From assembly GCA_963575745.1 (NCBI GenBank), contig CAUYUJ010020571.1, positions 418,882 through 482,881 of the forward strand: a DNA stretch of 64,000 nt, written 5' to 3'. Under the pieces are notes generated by a model, which saw only the letters and a program-made list of their open reading frames with translations, did no database searches and was not told the DNA's origin. This stretch comes from Prorocentrum cordatum (Eukaryota > Sar > Dinophyceae > Prorocentrales > Prorocentraceae). Made by a program: the position numbers and the translations under genes. Below are positions 58,128 through 64,000 of this stretch, piece after piece. Numbering within the stretch: position 1 is the stretch's first letter; each line of letters starts with the position of its first letter.

Positions 58128-59164
58128 AAGGGTTCGAGGTTTCCGCGCGTTGCCGTTGGCTCTCGGCGTCTCTAGCTTCAGGGTGCTCTCCAGCGGGTGT
58201 GCCTCGCCGAGGGCGTTCCGGGGGGGCCCGGGTCTTCCCGAACGGCCGCCGGGCTGTTTTGGCCGGACCTTTGGGTCTTCCTCACGGGCACGGTGAGGTC
58301 GCCACTGGTCTGCTGAGTGGTCGGCGTCCTCCTGGCTGTGGTGAGACAAAAAGAAAACGAAGCTATGTCTCGAAAGCCAGTGGGGACGGGGACAGGCTCA
58401 GGGGGGGACGCATCGACTCCAAATCACCCTCGATCGCCGGTTTGGGCCCGATGTCCCAAGATGGAACGGTTTTGCTATCGGGGTTGCGCTGTTTCAATTA
58501 GTTTCAGTTTTGAGCACCAGAAGGGATTTCGAGCACCGAGAAAGCACCGAGGGCCCCGAAGGGCGACCCCCCTGGGAAAATTGTTACGTGTCGGGCCCTG
58601 GGAGGCGATGCTCGTTCGACATTTCGCCAGCGTTCCGGGCAAACACTGTTTTGATACTGTTCTGGGTGCTCGAGGTAAACTTGGGGATCTGGTCCTCTAG
58701 TGCCACGGGATCGGCATAAGATCGGGGGCCTATCACCGTTTCATCCGAGATGTATTGCCGATCCCGGGTCGATGTTTCCCCCCTGAGCCAGTCTCCCCCT
58801 GAACGTTCTTTTTCGTATGTGCGCAGCACAGTCACGGAAGGGCATGTGTGCGTGCCGTCTTCTTGCGGCGGCAGTTCGTTCTGGTGGACCGCTGCAGTGC
58901 AGAGGAGAGGTGGCGCCAGTGCGGCCAGGAGTCCAGGGCCCCCAGGTTTGGCTCCTTTATCTCTTCTAATTATTCGGTCATCGCTCCTCATCCTCCCGCA
59001 CCTCTTGCTCCTCGTGTCTCCTTCCATTGCATCCCCCTGCTCCTCCCCCGCCTCCTGGTCGATCTGGTACCTGGTCTTATTATCATGATGTTCTTCGTTC
59101 TCACAATCCGTCTTTTCAGCCTCGCCAGATCCTTTTTCATTTTATTGAATCGCTTCGCTCATTC

Positions 59165-59745
59165 CGCAGGCCCGTGGGGGCCTCTTGGGGGCCTCTTAGG
59201 GCCTCCAAGAGGCCTCTTGGGGGCCTCTTAGAGCCTCTTGGGGGCCTCTTGGGGGCGTCTTGGGGGCCTCCTGAGGGCTCTTGGGGGCCTCTTGGGGCTT
59301 AAGGGCCTCTTGGGACTTCCTGGGGGCCTCTCAGAAACGAGGGCTCGAAATGTTGTTTCGTGCTCCCCCTCTGGGGCCGCTCTTGGGGCGCTCTAGGGGC
59401 CCTCTTGGGCCGTCTTGGAGGCCTCTTGGGGCGGTCTTGGAGGCCTCTTGGGCCGTCTTGGGACGTCGGGAAGCCGAAAAGGTGGCAACACCAAAATCTG
59501 TCCAAAACCTAAGGAAAAGCAATGATGTTTGCATCTTGGGGCCCTCTTGAGAGTGCTCTTGGAGGCCTCTTGGGGCGTCTGGGGGCCATCTTGGGCGTCT
59601 TGGAGCGATCTTGTGGCATCTCGGACCCTTGGTGTACCATCTTGGGGGCCTCTTGGGCGCTCTTGGCTCTTCTTGGGACTCTCTCTTGGCCCTTCTTGGG
59701 ACTCTCGGGGACGTCTCGGGGCCCTGTTGGTGCGCTCCTGGAGCG
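59165..59745. repeat. GGGGGCCTCTTGGGGGCCTC minisatellite
   Basis: The cleanest copy of the TTGGGGCC family: 59,170-59,300 is almost perfect 12-15 base units, then more degenerate to 59,740. Confidence 0.9.
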
Positions 59746-59749
59746 CTCT

Positions 59750-60690
59750 GAGGGCTTCTCCCGGGACCTTGCCGGGGTACTTTTCGTCCGGGGACCCCCA
59801 GGGGCCGCACCGCGCGCGCGAACTAAAAATACTGTGAACCAGTTACCGGAGATCTTAGCACGCCTCTGGCCCGTTGGGCCGGCGAATTTCGCATCCACCA
59901 AGCATCCCAACATGTTGTCCGGCGTGCCAGGTGACATCAGATCGGTGAGCATGCGTGCATTCGTGTCGGCGGAGTAAGCGAACGAAAAACAACAAGCACG
60001 ACATAATAAGGATGCATGTGAGGAGATGAAAAGGGAGAACGAGGAGAAGTATTGCACCATTCCTTCGTATCCTCCTCCCCGTCTTGCCATTTTCGGAACT
60101 TCATAGAAGCCCGTCAGAACTCACCACATTCCTTTGCAGAAACTCTGATCTCAAAGACATGCATGACACCCAACGGAACACCTGCAATGGTAATCAGCCC
60201 CCCCCTCCATTCCACCCTCATCGGCCCCATTTCCTGATGTAGAACTCATAATCGCCGTATCAACCGAACTCTTGGTTCGGCGATCCTGGTGCTTCGTCGG
60301 AAACGCCGTCGCAAGCAAGGCCCTAAAGCATGATCACGCGCTAAGGCGGATGAAAAGCGGGTGGTTCTCAGTGTGTGGTTTTTGTATGCGTGTTTGCGCA
60401 TGTGGTCGCAACGTCTGCAAGAGCTCCACGGGTGGTGTTCAGTTCACCTCCAGACGCACCCTTCAGACAACTTGCGGTGGTCACAATGAAGGGCGTATGA
60501 TATCCGACATGCAGCTCTCGCCATGGCGCCGCGCCCATCCCCCCTCAATGCTCACAGCAGCCGCGTAGATCGAGGACGGCGCATGGCTAATAGCTGTCCG
60601 TGACGTGGCATTTCTTCCAAGCGCATGCGATCAAAGCTTGAAGTCCCCAGCAGCTGAACAGCTGGAAGGTCGTCCTTTTCTTGAGTCGTT
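59750..60690. other. Unassigned DNA
   Basis: Mixed composition, no recognised gene. CATGCAGCTCTCGCCATGG at 60,509 and AACATGTGTCTCTCGCG at 60,773 recall units of dispersed repeat D. Confidence 0.3.
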
Positions 60691-60693
60691 TTC

Positions 60694-61218
60694 TTGCGGT
60701 TGACATCATTCCATTGTATGATCGTAGATATTAGGACACACGACAGTCCCACAGCTGGAAGGCGGTCCTTCAACATGTGTCTCTCGCGTTTGGCTCCTTT
60801 CAGGACCCTTCGAATTTCGTGGCACTGGGGCCGATACAGTATATACACGCTGGTGGAAGGTGGCCCTCTTGTGAAGGTCGAGGGCCGCGCCATGCACCGC
60901 GGTGTCATTGTCGAAGGCGCGTGCAAGTATGAAGAGAACATCGACGACCTTTGGTTGCATCTCTACTCGATAGTGTCGAGGGCGGCGACCGTGGACAATC
61001 TCCTGATGATGCGCGACCCCGGCCTGGATTTCCTGGCCCGCGGGCCGCCAACAGACCAGGCGGCGCGCCATCGAGCGTTCAGCTCCCGCACTGAAGGGTG
61101 CAGGAAGGAGGCAGAGAAGCTGGCTGGCGAGCTAGGCTTCGCTCGCTTCTTGCATTTAAGCAGGCTTAGTCATGTCGAGCGCCGCTGCAACATGGTGCAG
61201 GCAACGCTGCGTTTTTAG
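60694..61218 (+). CDS. Unrecognised 174-codon frame
   Basis: Composition is balanced and the frame lies in non-repetitive DNA: WHWGRYSIYTLVEGGPLVKV, then ENIDDLWLHLYSIVSRAATV, and a basic C-terminal segment with AEKLAGELGFARFLHLSRL. I know no family for it. The first ~40 residues overlap a repeat-D-like phrase, so the real coding part may begin near 60,800 as an exon. It may be an exon of an unknown gene or a retroelement fragment. Confidence 0.3.
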   Translation: MRLTSFHCMIVDIRTHDSPTAGRRSFNMCLSRLAPFRTLRISWHWGRYSIYTLVEGGPLVKVEGRAMHRGVIVEGACKYEENIDDLWLHLYSIVSRAATVDNLLMMRDPGLDFLARGPPTDQAARHRAFSSRTEGCRKEAEKLAGELGFARFLHLSRLSHVERRCNMVQATLRF

Positions 61219-61691
61219 CCTGCCACCGACAAAAAGCATTATTTTGTCTCTTCCCGTCGCCCGTCGCTTTCGTCGTTGCCCACCTCCCCCTGCCACCTTC
61301 TTTCTGATGCTGCCGCGTTGACTGTTCGGCCCCCCATCGCGCCCTTCTCCTGCTGTTCGTTCCCGCGCGCATGTCCTCTTCGAGCCTGGGTCTTCGTTCC
61401 TCGTCCTTCAATTGCGGTCTTGTGAACCATGCCACGTGCGTGTATCCCGCGTGGCTTACACAACATATAACGGCGCGTGCACCGTCATTGTCATGGCAAG
61501 TTTGGGCCAGACCCTTTTTGTCGCTTAGTGCAAATGGGTTGGGCACGTCCCAGGGTAATGTTTAAGGAAAAGGGGGGGAGGAGGAAAGAAAAGGCGGAGG
61601 ATGTGGAGGAAGAGGAGGAGGAGGATAAGGGGGAAAGGGAAACGGGAGGAGGTGCTCCTCATCGTTTTCCTCCTCGTCGTCTCGAGGACTG

Positions 61692-61800
61692 CCTCCTCCT
61701 CCTCCTCCTCCTCCTCCTCTTCTCCTCCACCTCTTCCTCTTCCTCTTCCTCCTCCTCCTCCTCCTCCTCTTCTTCTTCTTCCTCCTCTCCCTTTGCCTCC
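61692..61800. repeat. CTC/TTC microsatellite
   Basis: CTCCTCCTCCTC followed by TCCTCTTCC units, preceded by a GAG-rich stretch (61,573-61,625). Confidence 0.9.
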
Positions 61801-61944
61801 TCATCCTCTGCCTCCGCCTCCTCGCCCTCCCCCCTTTCTCGAGGACTGCATCCCCCGCGCGCACTTCGACACCTTCCCCTGGGGCGTCGTCACGGTCTTC
61901 CAGGCTGGGCGCCCGGCCCCGGCGGGCGAGCAAGCAGGGGGGGG

Positions 61945-62125
61945 GTCCTTTGTCGCCGACACGACAGGTGGGCGAGGGAGGTGGATGGGGCGGGGGGGAA
62001 GGGGGGAGCGAGGGAGAGGAGGTGGCGGAGGGGGAGGGAGAGGAGGGGGGGCGATGGAGGGGAAGGGGGTGAGGGAGGGGGAAGGAGAAGAGGGAAAGGA
62101 AGGGGAGGGGGACGGACGATTAGGC
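61945..62125. repeat. Purine (GGGAGG) tract
   Basis: GGGGGGGAAGGGGGGAGCGA and similar G-rich sequence. 62,150-62,580 is unassigned. Confidence 0.8.
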
Positions 62126-62591
62126 CTTTCGGCTCCCTACCTCCGTTCAATGAAACTATCATAGTGGTACTTGGTATGGTAGATCGGAGCATGGTGCGCC
62201 ACTGTGTCAGTATAGGATTTCGTGGCACAGTGGGCAATGAGAACTACAGCCAGTGCGCGAGTTGGCATGGCAGGCTGTCATAATTTGCCACCAATAAATG
62301 TCGAATGTTGCAATTACATGAGGACTTTCGTGGCATGTCAGGAAACAACGTCGCATGAGTTGTTGTTATATTCGTCCATCAGTAGTAAAGCGTGCCGTAG
62401 GGATACTGATTCGGTCATACGCAGGCGCAGTCCGCACGCGTATGGATACTACATCAGCGCGTCACCATCGCAGCCCTAGGCCTCTACATTCAGACCGTGA
62501 CATCGATACGTGATTAATCACATGTTATGGCAATTCATATGACAGCCTCTCATCGCAAAACATGCCACGATGTAACATCATGTAGTTTTGG

Positions 62592-62665
62592 GTAACATAG
62601 CACGGGGACGCAAGGAACCCAAGGATCCCAAGGAACCCGAGGAACCCAGGGAATTCCCAAAACAA
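62592..62665. repeat. CAAGGAACCC tandem repeat
   Basis: About five units of CAAGGAACCCAAGGATCC / GAGGAACCC. Confidence 0.8.
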
Positions 62666-62932
62666 ACTTCGGAGCGACTGGGTGTGGAGAGCAGCGGTCG
62701 TTTGGGAAAACCCGAATCGGGGATGTCGGGGCCCTGGCCAGGTGTGGGGCCCTCGCGCGAGGACCGCAAACCCAAACCGCTCCCGAGAAACACGTGCGGG
62801 CGGTTCGTGCGAAATGCGCGCTCGTGGGCCGTCAGGGAGAAGAGGCCCGTGGACCGTCCGGTGAGGAGCAACGAGTCGTCGGTGGCGGCCACGGCGGCGG
62901 GGGGCACGCGGAGGAGAAGAGAAGGAACCGAG

Positions 62933-62991
62933 GTCATGAGCGGCGAGAACTGGAACACGATCATGTATGCGGGGATGCGGGCGTCGGAGCG
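62933..62991 (+). CDS. Voltage-gated cation channel, exon with pore loop and selectivity filter (partial)
   Basis: The frame reads VMSGENWNTIMYAGMRAS. It matches the pore loop of four-domain calcium channels, where the family pattern is x-L-T-G-E-D-W-N-x-x-M-Y-x-G-M. The filter glutamate is present (codon 62,945-62,947), as are W, N, M, Y and G; L is M and T is S, both conservative. An AG acceptor-like pair ends at 62,932, placing V in phase 0 after the T-V-F-Q that should end the previous exon. A GT lies at 62,992-62,993. It follows the S5 exon on the same strand with a 33-kb gap; the few residues between S-F-A-S-L-L-W and V-M-S-G-E should lie on one undetected small exon. S6 was not found and may lie beyond the window. 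Confidence 0.6.
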
Positions 62992-62999
62992 GTGGCCCG

Positions 63000-64000
63000 T
63001 GCCTCGGCCGCTCGCCACCTCGTCCGGCAGAGGAGGAGGCATGGCAAGGGCGGGATGCTTCGAGGCGTGGGTCGAAGACGCGCGCGCTGCTTCTACACAC
63101 CTGGTCTCTGTAATAGCGGTGGGCGCGATGGCGGCAGGCACTCTCGCGCTGTTCGGTGTCCAGGTTGCTGGTTGCGTCCTTCCAGTGCGTAGAGGCTTGG
63201 TGGTCAAAGGGTACCTTTCAGAGGCGTCCTGCCAGGCTGCAGCATGCTTTCTCGCCTCTCGTGGTGTCATCCGAATGATGTTGGGAGTCGCGTTCTCTCG
63301 TTTTGGATTTTGTGATCTGGGCTCAGCGTCGTCATTTGCGGGTGTAGATTTATTAAAATGTCCAGTTGCAGAGTTATTTCAAGGCGAACGTTGCGGGGGA
63401 TCGCGGCCTGTTCATCCTCATGATCCTTTCCCGTCATACTTTTTCAATTTTCTTGGTTGAGAGCAGCGATATTCGAAACGCTTCAATTGTTTGGGAAATT
63501 CCGCGTTCAGACTCCGCTGGTCAAGTTGGGCGGTGAGCACGACACAAAGGCAGCCGACTCATTGCCTGAAGCCTTGATTCTTCCCTGTTAACGATAATTT
63601 GCGGGTTTTGTCCCGGTGCCGTGGGCTCTCTTCTCTTCGCGTGACTTGTCAGTTTAGTCGTTTGCCCTTTTAGCTCGGAGGTTGGTAGGAACCTGACCCT
63701 GCCAAGTCGATTAGTGAATTGGTATGCTCTGGTTCTCGAGAGGCCGTTCGGCCGCAATGTTGGCGAACCTGCGCCCGCTGGGTCTGGTCCCAGGTCGTTT
63801 TTACCAGAAGTTGGTTTGCTAAAGAAGATTATGGACGACACATTTTTGTTCGGGCATGTTGTGATTGTCGTTGGTTGCTGCATGCGCCGCGCCTGCTCCG
63901 CTGGACGCAGTGGCCAGCAGAGGCAAACGACTAAGAGCATGATGATGAGGAGGAGGAGGAGGAGGAGGGCGAGCAGGACACAAAGAGGGGGACGAGGTTT
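63000..64000. other. Unassigned DNA at the window end
   Basis: Non-repetitive to 63,940, then GAG repeats (63,945-63,972). A frame continues to 63,460 and includes HLVSVIAVGAMAAGTLALF, which is hydrophobic but does not match a channel S6. No gene called. Confidence 0.3.

Noticed and set aside
59083-59165. FFVLTIRLFSLARSFFILL as a second S4-like helix
   Set aside because: Basic residues lack the every-third spacing and the order relative to S5 and pore would be wrong.

Overview
The window reads as nuclear DNA of a dinoflagellate. The most specific clue is a near-exact relic of the dinoflagellate trans-spliced leader at 46,135-46,155 (20 of 21 bases by my alignment, immediately followed by non-intron sequence), the mark of a retroposed trans-spliced mRNA. 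GC-rich composition, huge satellite and trinucleotide content, decayed non-LTR retroelements and widely scattered short exons agree with this. I cannot name the species; a large, GC-rich genome of the Prorocentrum type is plausible. Almost all long open frames are by-products of stop-poor repeats and are not genes.

The one host gene I can support is a voltage-gated cation (calcium-type) channel on the + strand, visible as four short exon-like islands in the correct protein order: S2-S3 (888-1074), S4 (3401-3496), S5 (29825-29962) and a pore loop with a selectivity-filter glutamate (62933-62991). If this is one gene, it crosses nearly the whole window, with introns of about 2.3, 26 and 33 kb, and nearly everything else listed is intronic.

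Layout. 0-9.5 kb: channel exons 1-2, a dispersed repeat, and degenerate TTGGGGCC minisatellites. 9.7-14.5 kb: a ~110-bp satellite array. 14.7-16.1 kb: a decayed LINE-like 3' end. 16.4-18.35 kb: a giant TAC microsatellite with a 100-N assembly gap. 18.4-21.2 kb: inverted copies of the first repeat and of the 110-bp satellite. 21.6-22.7 kb: a small element with terminal inverted repeats (TIRs). 23.3-24.8 kb: an intact-frame reverse transcriptase. 26-29.5 kb: dispersed repeat plus microsatellites. 29.8 kb: channel S5 exon. 31.3-33.1 kb: an 18-bp minisatellite. 34.05-42.55 kb: an 8.5-kb foldback element whose monomers all switch orientation at a central palindrome (about 38,853), with matching termini, a probable short target duplication and a second TIR element nested inside. 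44.5-46.1 kb: second copy of the 26-kb repeat and a pyrimidine tract. 46.1-48.3 kb: spliced-leader relic and an RNase H pseudodomain. 49.0-57.3 kb: a minus-strand, frameshifted LINE (reverse transcriptase, zinc motif, endonuclease-like tail) and an 81-bp-period repeat region carrying an exact 1,183-bp tandem duplication, bounded by 184-bp direct repeats. 57.3-64 kb: low-information and repeat DNA plus the pore-loop exon.

The channel is the only feature with a likely cellular role. The rest records repeated rounds of retroelement insertion, cDNA recycling, foldback transposition and satellite expansion, probably inside its introns.
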